Shown here: positions 37,687 through 49,700 of the stretch, piece by piece
Layout of the letters: the number at the start of each line of letters is the position of its first letter
Position numbering within the stretch: the first letter of the stretch is position 1
NCBI RefSeq assembly: GCF_013607875.1
Contig: NZ_VDES01000002.1
Location: 575,638 to 639,637, forward strand
Length of the DNA stretch: 64,000 nt
Reading direction: 5' to 3'
From: Blastomonas ursincola
GTDB taxonomy: Bacteria > Pseudomonadota > Alphaproteobacteria > Sphingomonadales > Sphingomonadaceae
Translations under genes and position numbers: made by a program
Notes under the pieces: model-generated
What the model saw: only the letters and a program-made list of their open reading frames with translations
What the model was told of the DNA's origin: nothing
Databases searched by the model: none

Positions 37687-37715
37687 AGTGTACGTCTTAC
37701 CCGGTAAGACGTCAA
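37687..37715 (-). promoter_or_regulatory. Promoter and 21-bp palindromic operator of the AbrB/PIN module
   Basis: TTGACG (37715-37710), 17-bp spacer, TACACT (37692-37687), then 6 nt to ATG 37680. The sequence between the boxes is a palindrome with perfect 10-bp arms, ACGTCTTACC and GGTAAGACGT, around one base (37692-37712). It covers both boxes, ideal for autorepression. The -35 box contains the rbfA stop codon. Confidence 0.7.
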
Positions 37716-38134
37716 TCGTCGCCGCCGTCCTCGTCGCCGTCTCCGCCCAGGTCCTGCGCCACCTTGGGGTCGCTCAGCAGCCGGTCGATATGGCTACCGG
37801 TGTCGAAGCTGTCATCGGCCAGCCATTTGAGCTTGGCGGCATATTTCATCCGCACGCGCTGCGCGACCTCGCGTTGGAAATAGGCGGTGTTGGTACGCAG
37901 CGCCTTGAGCACCACGTCCTCTTGCCTGCCCAGCAGCGGCTTCACGAACACGGTTGCGTGGCGCAGGTCGGGCGACATGCGCACTTCGGTGACCGAGACG
38001 GTGGTGCTGCTCAGCACATCGTCATGCACCTCGCCCCGCGTGAGCAGTTCGGACAGCACATGGCGCACCTGCTCGCCGACGCGCAGCACGCGCACCGAAC
38101 GCCCTTCCGGGCTGGTATCGTTATGCCTGGCCAT
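37712..38134 (-). CDS. rbfA: Ribosome-binding factor A
   Basis: 140 residues with a KH-like fold for 30S maturation: [37 protein letters not shown], and an acidic tail. ATG (MARHNDT) with AAGGGA upstream is preferred over a GTG five codons earlier. Last core gene of the nus operon. Confidence 0.93.
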   Translation of the reverse strand: MARHNDTSPEGRSVRVLRVGEQVRHVLSELLTRGEVHDDVLSSTTVSVTEVRMSPDLRHATVFVKPLLGRQEDVVLKALRTNTAYFQREVAQRVRMKYAAKLKWLADDSFDTGSHIDRLLSDPKVAQDLGGDGDEDGGDD

Positions 38135-38189
38135 GATCGTTCCCTTCACGATACCCCGCCGACCGTTGCCGGGCGGCGGGGATCATGCC

Positions 38190-40751
<2,562 letters not shown>

Positions 40752-40844
40752 CGAACAGACTCAATCCTCAATAAATTCTCATATCGGGCGATGCATCAGG
40801 CATCGCCGGTCCGCACGGGGCATGTCCGCGCACGCCAGAGCGGG

Positions 40845-41555
40845 CTAGACTGGCTCGCCGGGGCCGGGCACGGCCCCCTCCCCTTTGAAATGCAGCAATC
40901 GGCCAAGAAACTGGTCAATGCGGGCGGCGGCGCGCTGATCGGTCAGCGCCACATGGACCGCGTTGTCGCGCCCCAATGCCACAGACAGGCGGGTGCGGTC
41001 TACAGGCAATACGGTTCCGCGCTGGCCGCTGCCTTCGGCATCGCTGCCGACGCGCCAGGCCTGATCGAGCTTCGCATTGCCGTCGGGCGAGCTGTCGCTC
41101 GAATGCAGCAGCAGCCACACCTTGCCGCGCCGCGCCGCCTCGGCGATGCGGTCCGATCCGGTCAGCAGCGTGCCCGAGCGCGATTCCAGCCCCAGCCGGT
41201 CGAGCAGCGCGCGCGTCAGCGCCTCCTCGATAATGGCAGGAAGATCGTCGGGCACGGTGATCGGCCCGGTCTTGAACGCACGCGCGAGCGCGGCCTTCAT
41301 CCGGCCCTTGGCGATGGCCTCTTCGAGCTCGGGCCGCGTCACGCCGATCCACGCGCCGCGCCCGGGGGCACGCGCGCGCACATCGGGGGCGACCTGGCCA
41401 TCGGGGCCGATCGCCAGCCGGATCAGGCCGTCACGCTCCGCCCGTTCGCCGCTGAGGATGCAGCGGCGGATCGGGCCATCCGCCTTGTCGGCGGCAGTGC
41501 TGGTGGCGTCGTCGGTTAGAAGATCACCGGCCGTGTCATTGGGAAGTTTCCGCAT
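40845..41555 (-). CDS. YlxR/DUF448 protein with ribosomal-protein-like tail (RnpM type)
   Basis: 236 residues. The YlxR domain (about 25-110) has RRCILSGERAERDGLIRLAI and APGRGAWIGV. A C-terminal L7Ae-like domain (about 125-225) follows, as in alphaproteobacterial two-domain forms. YlxR of Firmicutes modulates RNase P. GGAGGA precedes the ATG, which lies inside the nusA end (20-bp overlap). Confidence 0.87.
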   Translation of the reverse strand: MRKLPNDTAGDLLTDDATSTAADKADGPIRRCILSGERAERDGLIRLAIGPDGQVAPDVRARAPGRGAWIGVTRPELEEAIAKGRMKAALARAFKTGPITVPDDLPAIIEEALTRALLDRLGLESRSGTLLTGSDRIAEAARRGKVWLLLHSSDSSPDGNAKLDQAWRVGSDAEGSGQRGTVLPVDRTRLSVALGRDNAVHVALTDQRAAARIDQFLGRLLHFKGEGAVPGPGEPV

Positions 41556-43161
41556 GCGCGTCCTCCCCATCGGCGCCCGCATCTTCGTCCTCGAACCAGT
41601 GTGCGCGCGCGGCCATGATGATCTCGTTGCCCTGCTCTTCGGTCAGGCCATAGGTCGCCAGCACGCCGCCCTTGTCTTCGGGCCGCTTGTTGGCGGGGGC
41701 CGAATTGTCGCGGCGGCGCTGTTCGGTGCGCTTCTTGGCGATCAGCTCGTCGGTGGCGAGGTCGGCCAGATCGTCGAGCGTCTTGATGCCCGCCTTGCCC
41801 AGCGTCACCAGCATGGCTTCGGTGAGGTGCGGCAGCTCGGCCAGCGCATCGTCGACGCCCAGGCCGCGACGTTCCTCGCGCGAGGCCTCTTCGCGGCGCT
41901 CGAGCGCTTCCTGCGCGCGGCTCTGCAGCTCTTCGGCCAGCTCCTCGTCAAAGCCCTCGATGCTCGAAAGCTCTTCGGGCGAGACATAGGCGACTTCCTC
42001 GAGCTCGCTGAAGCCTTCGGCGACCAGCAGCTGCGACAGCGTCTCGTCGACGTCGAGCTCGTTCTGGAACATTTCCGAACGCTCGGTGAATTCCTTCTGG
42101 CGCTTCTCGCTCGATTCCGCCTCGGTCATGATGTCGATGGCCGAACCGGTGAGCTGGCTGGCCAGACGCACATTCTGACCACGACGGCCGATGGCGAGCG
42201 ACAGCTGGTCGTCGGGAACGACCACCTCGATGCGGCTCTCTTCCTCGTCGATCACCACGCGGCTGACGGTGGCCGGCTGCAGCGCATTGACGACGAAGGT
42301 CGCGGTATCTTCCGACCAGGGGATGATATCGATCTTCTCGCCCTGCATTTCCTGCACGACCGCCTGGACGCGGCTGCCCTTCATGCCGACGCACGCGCCG
42401 ACGGGGTCGATCGAGCTGTCATAGCTGATCACGCCGATCTTGGCACGGCTGCCCGGATCGCGCGCAGCGGCCTTGATCTGGATGATGCCGTCATAGATTT
42501 CGGGCACTTCCAGCTCGAACAGCTTGCGCATGAAATCGGGATGCGCGCGGCTGAGGAAGATCTGCGGGCCACGGTTCTCGCGGCGGACGTTGAGGATTAT
42601 TGCGCGGATGCGGTCGCCGACGCGGGCGACTTCACGCGGGATCTGCTGTTCGCGGCGGATCACGCCTTCGGCGCGGCCGAGGTTGACGATCACGTGTCCG
42701 AATTCGACCGACTTGACGACGCCGGTAATGATCTCGCCGACGCGATCCTTGAACTCATCATACTGACGCTCGCGCTCGGCATCGCGGACCTTCTGGAAGA
42801 TCACCTGCTTGGCGGCCTGCGCGTCGATGCGGCCCAGGTCCACGGGCGGCAGCGGATCGACGATGAAGTCGCCGACCTGTGCGCCCTTTTGCAGCTTCTG
42901 CGCCTGCTTGACATCGACCTGCTTGAAATAGTCCTCGACGGTTTCGACCACCTCGACAACGCGCCACAGGCGCAGGTCGCCGCTGACCGGATCGAGCTTG
43001 GCGCGGATGTCGTTTTCCGCACCATAGCGAGCCCGTGCCGCGCGCTGGATCGCCTCTTCCATCGCTTCGAGCACGATGGCCTTGTCGATCATCTTTTCGG
43101 TCGCCACCGAGTTGGCGATGGCGAGAAGTTCAGCCTTGTTGGCGGAAATGGCGCTGGCCAT
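41536..43161 (-). CDS. nusA: Transcription termination/antitermination factor NusA
   Basis: 541 residues. The N-terminal RNA polymerase-binding domain is followed by an S1 domain (VGEIITGVVKSVEFGHVIVNLGRAEGV, about 130-200) and two KH domains (ACVGMKGSRVQAV, LSLAIGRRGQNVRLASQLTG). Two C-terminal acidic repeats (about 360-500) are typical of proteobacteria. 2-bp gap after rimP. Confidence 0.95.
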   Translation of the reverse strand: MASAISANKAELLAIANSVATEKMIDKAIVLEAMEEAIQRAARARYGAENDIRAKLDPVSGDLRLWRVVEVVETVEDYFKQVDVKQAQKLQKGAQVGDFIVDPLPPVDLGRIDAQAAKQVIFQKVRDAERERQYDEFKDRVGEIITGVVKSVEFGHVIVNLGRAEGVIRREQQIPREVARVGDRIRAIILNVRRENRGPQIFLSRAHPDFMRKLFELEVPEIYDGIIQIKAAARDPGSRAKIGVISYDSSIDPVGACVGMKGSRVQAVVQEMQGEKIDIIPWSEDTATFVVNALQPATVSRVVIDEEESRIEVVVPDDQLSLAIGRRGQNVRLASQLTGSAIDIMTEAESSEKRQKEFTERSEMFQNELDVDETLSQLLVAEGFSELEEVAYVSPEELSSIEGFDEELAEELQSRAQEALERREEASREERRGLGVDDALAELPHLTEAMLVTLGKAGIKTLDDLADLATDELIAKKRTEQRRRDNSAPANKRPEDKGGVLATYGLTEEQGNEIIMAARAHWFEDEDAGADGEDAHAETSQ

Positions 43162-43163
43162 GA

Positions 43164-43733
43164 TCAGTCTTCCTGTTCTTCGAGGTCTGCGTTTTCGTCG
43201 ATTTCTTCGATGTCGTCCACACCGCTGGTATCGAGCGGGCGGGTGGCGGCAATCAGCTTGTTGGTCAGCATCAGCTTGGCGCTGAGCACCTGGCCGAACG
43301 GCACGGTGACATGGCCGACCTTCTTGTCGTTGACCGAGATCATCTCGCCTTCGAGCGAGAGCAGCTCGCCGGTCAGCTGCTTGCGACCCTGCGCCGCCTC
43401 GGTCAGCACCAGCCGCGCCTCATGGCCCAGCCAGTTGCCATAGTCCTTGAGGCGGGTGAGCGGGCGGTCGATGCCGGGCGAGCTGACCTCGAGCCGGTAC
43501 GATCCGGGCACCGGGTCCTTGCCGGCTTCTTCCAGCGCATCGAACAAGTCGGAAATCCGACGCGACAGCGCGGCGCAATCGTCGATGTTGAGCTGTCCGG
43601 TCTCGGGCCGTTCGGCCATGATCTGCAACGTGCGGTCATCGCCCGCACCGAACAGGTGCACGCGCACCAGGTCAAAACCGAGCGCCTGGGCTTCGGGTTC
43701 GACAAGGGCAGCGACGGCGGCAAGATCGGTCAA
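43164..43733 (-). CDS. rimP: Ribosome maturation factor RimP
   Basis: 189 residues from a TTG start (MTDLAAVAALVEPEAQALGFDLV), matching family starts. Core motif: YRLEVSSPGIDRPLTRLKDY. A frame open as far as 43874 is rejected as leader. The RBS is poor (AGAAAG), so this TTG start is a best guess. First gene of the nus operon; acidic C-terminus. Confidence 0.85.
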   Translation of the reverse strand: MTDLAAVAALVEPEAQALGFDLVRVHLFGAGDDRTLQIMAERPETGQLNIDDCAALSRRISDLFDALEEAGKDPVPGSYRLEVSSPGIDRPLTRLKDYGNWLGHEARLVLTEAAQGRKQLTGELLSLEGEMISVNDKKVGHVTVPFGQVLSAKLMLTNKLIAATRPLDTSGVDDIEEIDENADLEEQED

Positions 43734-44059
43734 CGATAGGCTTTCTGATAAATTGGTCTGTGGGCAGGGCAGCAAAAGCTCGTTCGCGCCGGCCCCGCGA
43801 GGCGCCGGCCCGTCAAGTCTCAGCAACCATGTCGGGATGGATCGCCATATAGGCGCATGGGCCGCGATAAGCAACCCATAACTGCCGCCTGCGCGCCGGC
43901 CTCGGCCGGTAACCGTATCGCTTAACCCGACCGCCCGTCACCGTCCCGCCGGGGGACGGGGCCATCGCGGCGCTGGCGATTCGGCAGCCATTTGGTTAGC
44001 ATCTCGTAAATGCCGCATTGAGGTGGCGTTAACGCATCGCACGACGGGAGCAGCGAACC
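43734..44059. other. Divergent intergenic region rimP / L,D-transpeptidase
   Basis: 326 bp carrying the nus operon leader and the transpeptidase promoter. A GC-rich hairpin is visible (CCGTCCC 43941-43947 with GGGACGG 43953-43959). No gene is supported, and no riboswitch is recognised. Confidence 0.4.
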
Positions 44060-44737
44060 ATGAAATGGCCCAAGGCACGGCAGGTGGCAGGCGGCGGCAT
44101 GCTGGTCGGTATCGGTGCGCTCGTGGGGGCCATGATCACCAGCGCGCCCGGCGATGCGGCGATGCAGCCGGTCGCCAGGGCGGCGCTGCCCGGCACGCAG
44201 GCACAGGCGGCTGAGGCGGCCACGCCCGTGCTGGCCAAGGCCGATTCCGCCATCACGACGCCAGAGCAGGCGGGCTATGCAATCAAGAGCGTGATGACCA
44301 TCGATGGCCCGCTGGGGCATGGCAACTATTACTGGGACGAAAGCAACGCTCCTGCGACCGGCCCGCTGCTGATCACGGTCGACCTTGCCGCGCAGACGCT
44401 TTCGGTCTTTCGCGACGGCCATGAGATCGGCGTCGCGGTGATCCTTTACGGTACCCCGGAAAAGCCGACACCGCTCGGGGCCTTCCCGATCACCCAGAAG
44501 GATGCCGACCACGTCTCCAACCTTTATGATGCGCCGATGCCGTACATGATGCGGCTGACCAACGATGGCGTCGCGATCCACGGCAGCGATGTCGAATGGG
44601 GCTATGGCACGCGCGGTTGCATCGGCGTGCCGACCGCCTTTGCTAAACTGCTGTTCGAGCAGGTGAAGCTGGGCGATGTGGTCATCATCACCAACGGCCA
44701 GCGCATCAACGTCGGTGACGCTGTCGCCGGAGTCTGA
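44060..44737 (+). CDS. L,D-transpeptidase family protein (YkuD domain)
   Basis: 225 residues. N-terminal hydrophobic signal/anchor (about 10-35), then an Ala-rich spacer. The YkuD catalytic domain (about 100-215) starts LLITVDLAAQTLSVFRDG. The active-site motif is HGSDVEWGYGTRGCIGV, with catalytic His and Cys. Forms 3-3 crosslinks or attaches proteins to peptidoglycan in the periplasm. Confidence 0.9.
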   Translation: MKWPKARQVAGGGMLVGIGALVGAMITSAPGDAAMQPVARAALPGTQAQAAEAATPVLAKADSAITTPEQAGYAIKSVMTIDGPLGHGNYYWDESNAPATGPLLITVDLAAQTLSVFRDGHEIGVAVILYGTPEKPTPLGAFPITQKDADHVSNLYDAPMPYMMRLTNDGVAIHGSDVEWGYGTRGCIGVPTAFAKLLFEQVKLGDVVIITNGQRINVGDAVAGV

Positions 44738-44786
44738 CGCAAAGCATCTGCTGGTCATTCGGTTCGTCGCTGGCTAGACACGGGTG

Positions 44787-45965
44787 ATGGATCGCCAGCA
44801 CGCCAGCATCGTCATCCAGCAGGCCATAACCGCCCTGCGCAGCGGCGATGCGACACGCGCGCGCGATCTGCTGACCAATGTCGTCAACGATCCGCCCCCG
44901 GGCGAGGTGCCGCCCTGGTTCCTGCTGGCCCAGGCCTGCCAGATGGCGGGTGACGCAGCAGGGCAGGGCGATGCGCTGGTCCGGTTGCTGGCAGAAGAAC
45001 CGCGGCATCTGGGCGGTCTGCTGCTGATGGCGGGAAACAAGGCGGCGCTTGGCGATTCGCGGGCGGCTTCGTCCTTCTACACCACGGCGCTGGCGGTGGC
45101 CGATCACGCGCCCGATCAGGTGCCACAGGCGATGATCCCGCTGCTGCAACAGGGCCAGCAATATCTGCAACAGGCGCAGGGCGAATATGCTGCGTTCCTG
45201 GCCGACCAACTGGCAGGCAAGGGCATTGCCCCGGGTTCCGTGTCGTCGCGCGTCGACATGGCGCTCGATCTGCTGCTGGGGCGCAGGCAGGTTTACGTGC
45301 AGGAGCCGACCAGCTTCTACTTTCCCGGCCTGCCGCAGCGCCAGTTCTACGAGGCGGCCGAGTTCGACTGGGCGGAAGGCTTCGAAGCGCAGGCGGATTC
45401 CATGCGCGCGGAGCTCGAAGCGCTGCTCGATCGGCAGCCGAGCGATTTCAGCCCCTATGTCCAGACCCGGCCCGACCGGCCTGCCGCCGCCAATCCCTTG
45501 CGCGACGACCCCAGCTGGGGCGCGCATTATCTCTGGGAAAATGGCGTACCCGTCCCCGACCATGCCGCCCAGGCACCGGCGACCATGGCTGCGCTCGCGA
45601 CGGCGCCGATGCCGGTGATTGCCGCGCGCTCGCCCATGGCGCTCTATTCGCTGCTGCGCCCGGGCACGCATATCCGCCCGCACAACGGCATGCTCAACAC
45701 CCGGCTGATCTGCCACCTGCCACTGATCACCAATGCCGATTGCGCGATCCGCGTCGGCAACGAGACGCGGACGTGGCAGCAGGGCAGGCTGCTGATCTTC
45801 GACGACAGCATCGAGCACGAGGCGTGGAATCGCGGAAGCGCCACGCGCATCATCCTGCTGTTCGAAATCTGGCGGCCCGAGATCTCGATGGACGAGCGCG
45901 TCGCGCTCACCGCGATCTTCGAGGCGATCACTGCCTATGGCGGACTGCCACCCGACCAGGGATGA
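44787..45965 (+). CDS. Aspartyl/asparaginyl beta-hydroxylase family protein with TPR-like N-terminus
   Basis: 392 residues. The N-terminal half has TPR-like helices (DATRARDLLTNVV, PWFLLAQACQMAG). The C-terminal Fe(II)/2-oxoglutarate domain has GTHIRPHNGMLN, a conserved RLICHLPL and FDDSIEHEAWN, giving candidate metal-binding His residues and the WQQGRLLIFDDS core. The starting ATG follows an in-frame GTG. Substrate unknown; bacterial relatives often modify peptides or lipids. Confidence 0.85.
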   Translation: MDRQHASIVIQQAITALRSGDATRARDLLTNVVNDPPPGEVPPWFLLAQACQMAGDAAGQGDALVRLLAEEPRHLGGLLLMAGNKAALGDSRAASSFYTTALAVADHAPDQVPQAMIPLLQQGQQYLQQAQGEYAAFLADQLAGKGIAPGSVSSRVDMALDLLLGRRQVYVQEPTSFYFPGLPQRQFYEAAEFDWAEGFEAQADSMRAELEALLDRQPSDFSPYVQTRPDRPAAANPLRDDPSWGAHYLWENGVPVPDHAAQAPATMAALATAPMPVIAARSPMALYSLLRPGTHIRPHNGMLNTRLICHLPLITNADCAIRVGNETRTWQQGRLLIFDDSIEHEAWNRGSATRIILLFEIWRPEISMDERVALTAIFEAITAYGGLPPDQG

Positions 45966-46043
45966 CCCCTAGGATTGCTGCGCAAAAAGCCTCGCATTGA
46001 ATCCACTTGACCTGCCACGCTGTATTATGGCAGTGAAGCAGTG

Positions 46044-46391
46044 ATGGCAGACAACTCCAAACCCGTTTACCTGAAGCTCCGCGACATCATCGCCGCATCG
46101 ATTCTCGACGGTGTGTACGCGGAAGGCGACATGCTTCCTTCGGTCCGGGCGTTTGCTGCCGAACAACAGGCCAACCCGCTGACGGTCGCCAAGGCGTATC
46201 AGATGTTCCAGGACCAGGGACTGGTCGAGGTGCAGCGCGGGGTGGGCATGTATGTCGCACCCGGCGCGGTCGACAAGCTGCGCGCGATGGAGCGCGAGGA
46301 CTTTCTCCAGCATGTCTGGCCGCCGGTGCTGCGGCAGATGCGGCGCATCGGCCTGTCGCCCGCCGCCCTGCTCGACGAAGAGAAAGCCTGA
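46044..46391 (+). CDS. Short GntR-family regulator (YtrA type)
   Basis: 115 residues: the winged helix (YLKLRDIIAASILDGVYAEGDMLPSVR, NPLTVAKAYQMFQDQGLVE) is followed only by a short helical tail, as in YtrA-subfamily regulators. An inverted repeat CTGCCA/TGGCAG (46012-46033) flanks a TATTAT -10-like box upstream, suggesting autoregulation. Usual YtrA partners (ABC transporter) are absent; DctA is the convergent neighbour. Confidence 0.85.
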   Translation: MADNSKPVYLKLRDIIAASILDGVYAEGDMLPSVRAFAAEQQANPLTVAKAYQMFQDQGLVEVQRGVGMYVAPGAVDKLRAMEREDFLQHVWPPVLRQMRRIGLSPAALLDEEKA

Positions 46392-46396
46392 GCCCC

Positions 46397-47731
46397 TCAG
46401 GGGTCGACCGCATCCTCGGGAAGATCCTCGACGCGCGGCAACCGGTCGGCCAGCGCCAGGTCGAACTGTTCCTTGTCCAGCCGGCCTTCCCATTTCGACA
46501 CCACCACGGTCGCCACCGCATTGCCGATGAAGTTGGTGAGGCTGCGGCATTCGGACATGAACCGGTCGATCCCCAAGATCAGCGCCATGCCCGCGACCGG
46601 CACCGAGGGCACGATCGACAATGTCGCCGCCAGCGTGATGAAGCCTGCGCCGGTCACCCCCGCAGCCCCCTTGGACGAGATCATCGCGACGCCGAGCAGC
46701 AGCAATTGCTCGCCGATCGAAAGCTCGACATTGCACGCCTGCGCGATGAACAGCGCCGCCAGCGTCATGTAGATATTGGTGCCGTCGAGGTTGAAGCTGT
46801 AGCCCGTCGGCACGACCAGGCCGACCACGGTCTTGGGGCAGCCGGCGCGCTCCATCTTCTCGATCAAGGAGGGCAGTGCGCTTTCCGATGACGAGGTGCC
46901 GAGCACGAGCAGCAGTTCGGCGCGCAGATAAGCGATGAGCTTCAGGATCGAAAATCCGCACGCCCAGGCTACCGCGCCGAGCACGACCAGCACGAACAGC
47001 AGCGAGGTCGCATAGAAGGTCGCCACCAGCGCGGCGAGATTGGCGAGCGTGCCGATGCCATATTCGCCGATGGTGAAGGCCATCGCACCGAACGCGCCAA
47101 TGGGGGCGGCCTTCATCACGATGCCGACCAGCTTGAAGAACGCGGCCGACGCATCCTCGAGCAGGTCAAGCAGCCGCGCGCCCCTGTCTCCGATCATCGC
47201 CAGCGAAATGCCGAACAGGATCGAGACGAACAGCACCTGCAGCAGGTTGCCGCTGCTCAGCGAGGCGAGAAACGTGTCGGGCACGATGCTGCTCAAGAAA
47301 CCGGTGATGCTCGATTCCTGCGCCTTGGCGGTATATTCGCTGACCTTGCCGGTATCGAGCGTCGCCGGATCGATGTTGAGCCCCGCACCCGGCTGGACGA
47401 CATTGGCGACGATCATCCCGACGACGAGCGCAAGCGTCGAGAAGGTCAGGAAATAGGCAAAGGCCTTGCCCGCGACGCGCCCGACGCTCGCCAGATCGCG
47501 CATGCCAGCGATGCCGGTGACGATGGTGAGGAAGATGACCGGCGCGATCACCATCTTGACCAGCTTGATGAAAACATCGCCCAGCGGCTTCATCGCCGCC
47601 CCGGTCTCCGGCGCGAAATGCCCAAGCGCCACGCCCGCGACGATCGCCACCAGCACCTGCACATAAAGCTGCGCATACCAGCGGCGCGGTGTGCGGGTGG
47701 GGAGCGGCGAGGGCGAAGCGATCGATACCAT
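46397..47731 (-). CDS. dctA: C4-dicarboxylate/cation symporter, DctA family
   Basis: 444 residues, DAACS family with about eight membrane helices and two re-entrant hairpins. Marker motifs: [18 protein letters not shown] and [23 protein letters not shown]. DctA imports succinate, fumarate and malate with protons or sodium; glutamate is an alternative substrate in the superfamily. The choice of DctA rests on overall similarity and is not certain. Confidence 0.85.
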   Translation of the reverse strand: MVSIASPSPLPTRTPRRWYAQLYVQVLVAIVAGVALGHFAPETGAAMKPLGDVFIKLVKMVIAPVIFLTIVTGIAGMRDLASVGRVAGKAFAYFLTFSTLALVVGMIVANVVQPGAGLNIDPATLDTGKVSEYTAKAQESSITGFLSSIVPDTFLASLSSGNLLQVLFVSILFGISLAMIGDRGARLLDLLEDASAAFFKLVGIVMKAAPIGAFGAMAFTIGEYGIGTLANLAALVATFYATSLLFVLVVLGAVAWACGFSILKLIAYLRAELLLVLGTSSSESALPSLIEKMERAGCPKTVVGLVVPTGYSFNLDGTNIYMTLAALFIAQACNVELSIGEQLLLLGVAMISSKGAAGVTGAGFITLAATLSIVPSVPVAGMALILGIDRFMSECRSLTNFIGNAVATVVVSKWEGRLDKEQFDLALADRLPRVEDLPEDAVDP

Positions 47732-47885
47732 GCGCCCCGCCTATCACCGTGCGCTGCTCTGTCCAACCGACGAGTCGGCAGATCGAATGCACGGCGCTGC
47801 ATGAGGCGGTGTTGCGCCAGTCCCTGTAACCTTGCTGCGGCCATCATCGGAACCGCCTGGATAATCGCGGTTAGGGAGTGGGCGA

Positions 47886-48491
47886 ATGCAGATGGACGAG
47901 AGTGCAGGCAAGGCAGAAGCGATCCTGCCGGTGCTGCTGGGAGCCATCGTCCTGACCCAGATCGTCTACGTCGCGAAATCGGCCCTGAAGATCGAGATTG
48001 CGAGCGCGGCGATCTGGTCGGTGGAGGCGCTGCTGTTCCTGGCCATCGCCGTGATCGGTCTGGTGGCCGCGTTGCAAAAGTCGCGGCTGCTTGCATGTAC
48101 CTGCATCGCGATAGCGGGAATGGTCAACGTGTTGCAGGTCGGCATGGGATTGACGATGTTTGGCCCTTTGTTCGATGCGGGGGAGCCTCTTATCCCGGTC
48201 TATGAGTCGGTCGTGGCCATGGCGTTTTTTCTCTTTTTCAGCGGCAAGCTGCTGTTCGGGTGCGCGGCTATCGTGGTGGGCATGGACCTGAGGCGTTCCG
48301 GTGGTGCCGTCCGGCTTGTCGGACTCACAGCCATAGCGGCAGGCCTGGTCGCAATGCTGGTGAATTTTGGCGGAATGGCGGTCGGCATGGACTGGCTTTA
48401 CCCGGCCGGTGCAACCGGTACGATTGCCACCGTGTTGCTGGCCGTGGCGCTGCACTTGCAGGCTCGCCCGGCCATGCAGATTGCCGGATAG
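47886..48491 (+). CDS. Hypothetical multi-pass membrane protein
   Basis: 201 residues with about six hydrophobic segments (near 12-30, 40-62, 68-88, 105-127, 140-160, 170-192). No recognisable domain. The ATG follows GGGAGTGGGCGA. It converges with the peptidase gene. Function unknown. Confidence 0.7.
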   Translation: MQMDESAGKAEAILPVLLGAIVLTQIVYVAKSALKIEIASAAIWSVEALLFLAIAVIGLVAALQKSRLLACTCIAIAGMVNVLQVGMGLTMFGPLFDAGEPLIPVYESVVAMAFFLFFSGKLLFGCAAIVVGMDLRRSGGAVRLVGLTAIAAGLVAMLVNFGGMAVGMDWLYPAGATGTIATVLLAVALHLQARPAMQIAG

Positions 48492-48503
48492 GGTCGATCG
48501 GCC

Positions 48504-49700
48504 TCAACCGAACGGCGCGTCGATCGCGGGTTGCGGCTCGGTGAACCAGCGCGGCCCGTCGTCGGTCATGTAGAAATGGTCCTCCAGCCTGATGCCGAAA
48601 CGGTCGGGGATGACGATCATCGGCTCGTTGGAAAAGCACATGCCTGGGCCAAGCGGCGTGGTGTCGCCGCGGACCAGATAGGCGGGTTCGTGGATCGAAA
48701 GGCCGATGCCGTGGCCGGTACGATGCGGCAGGCCGGGTAGCGCATAGTCGGGGCCGAGCCCTGCGGCCTCGAGTACGCGGCGCGCGGCGGCGTCGACGCT
48801 CTCGCACGGCGCGCCGGGCTGGGCAGCGTCGAAGGCGGCGGCCTGCGCGGCATGTTCCAGATCCCAGATGCGGCGCTGCTCGTCATTCGGCGTGCCGAAG
48901 ACATAGCTGCGCGTGATGTCCGAATGATAGCCGTGGACGGTGGTCCCGGTGTCGATCAGTACCATGTCGCCTTCGTGTAGCTCGGGATCGCCTGGCAGGC
49001 CGTGCGGAAAGGCCGATCCGCGCCCGAACTGCACCATGCAGAAGGTACTGCCCGGTCCGCCCATCGCGCGGTGCGCGTCCCCGATGAAGCGGATCACCTC
49101 GCTGGCCTTGATGCCTTCGCGCAGGATCAGCGCGGCGCGGCGATGCGCCTCGAGCGTCATCGACTTGGCCTGTTGCATCAACGCGATCTCGGCAGGCGAC
49201 TTGTGCATGCGGCAGCCATCGATCGCAGGCGCACCGCTGGTCAGCGTGACGCCGGGTGCGGATTTCGCGATCCGGTCGACGAACAGAAAGGGCAATGCCG
49301 GGTCGATCGCGAGCGTGGTGACATTCCAGGCGAGGCAGGCGTCGGCGACCAGCGCGGTCGGCGATTCGTCCTCCTGCCAGAGGCGGATCTCGACCTCGAT
49401 CGCCAGTTCGGCCTGAAGCGATCCCAGTTCGAAATAGGGCGCGATCATGATGGGATCGCCGCTGACCGGGATCAGCAGCGCTACCAGCCGCTCGGTCCCG
49501 CCCCAGGAGACGCCCGCGAAATAGCGCAGGCTCGTGCCTGCGCCGACGATCAGCGCGTCCGCCCCGGAATCGCGGGTCAGCTTGCGCGCCTTCTCGATCC
49601 GTGCCAGCCGTTCCTCGCGCGTGATCGGCGGGGCGATGTCCTGCCATGGCCCAAGCCCGGCCAGCTGCTCGGTTGCGGTCGATCCGCCAATGCCTTTCAT
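48504..49700 (-). CDS. M24 family metallopeptidase (Xaa-Pro aminopeptidase/prolidase-like)
   Basis: 398 residues. N-terminal creatinase-like domain (about 30-165). C-terminal pita-bread fold with metal ligands: D in LIDTGTTVHGYHSDITR, H in HRTGHGIGLSIHE, E in FSNEPMI and E in IRLEDHF. It cleaves bonds next to proline. ATGA overlap with the FAD oxidoreductase and the strong RBS GGAGGAA inside it show an operon. Role inferred: release of proline or hydroxyproline from peptides. Confidence 0.9.
   Translation of the reverse strand: MKGIGGSTATEQLAGLGPWQDIAPPITREERLARIEKARKLTRDSGADALIVGAGTSLRYFAGVSWGGTERLVALLIPVSGDPIMIAPYFELGSLQAELAIEVEIRLWQEDESPTALVADACLAWNVTTLAIDPALPFLFVDRIAKSAPGVTLTSGAPAIDGCRMHKSPAEIALMQQAKSMTLEAHRRAALILREGIKASEVIRFIGDAHRAMGGPGSTFCMVQFGRGSAFPHGLPGDPELHEGDMVLIDTGTTVHGYHSDITRSYVFGTPNDEQRRIWDLEHAAQAAAFDAAQPGAPCESVDAAARRVLEAAGLGPDYALPGLPHRTGHGIGLSIHEPAYLVRGDTTPLGPGMCFSNEPMIVIPDRFGIRLEDHFYMTDDGPRWFTEPQPAIDAPFG

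Noticed and set aside
46007-46028. TTGACC and TATTAT upstream of the short GntR gene as a promoter
   Set aside because: Spacing is only 10 bp, incompatible with a standard sigma-70 promoter; the -10 box alone may be used.
46387-46401. CCTGAG/CTCAGG stem between GntR and dctA as a terminator
   Set aside because: Only 6 bp and it overlaps both coding ends, with no U-run.
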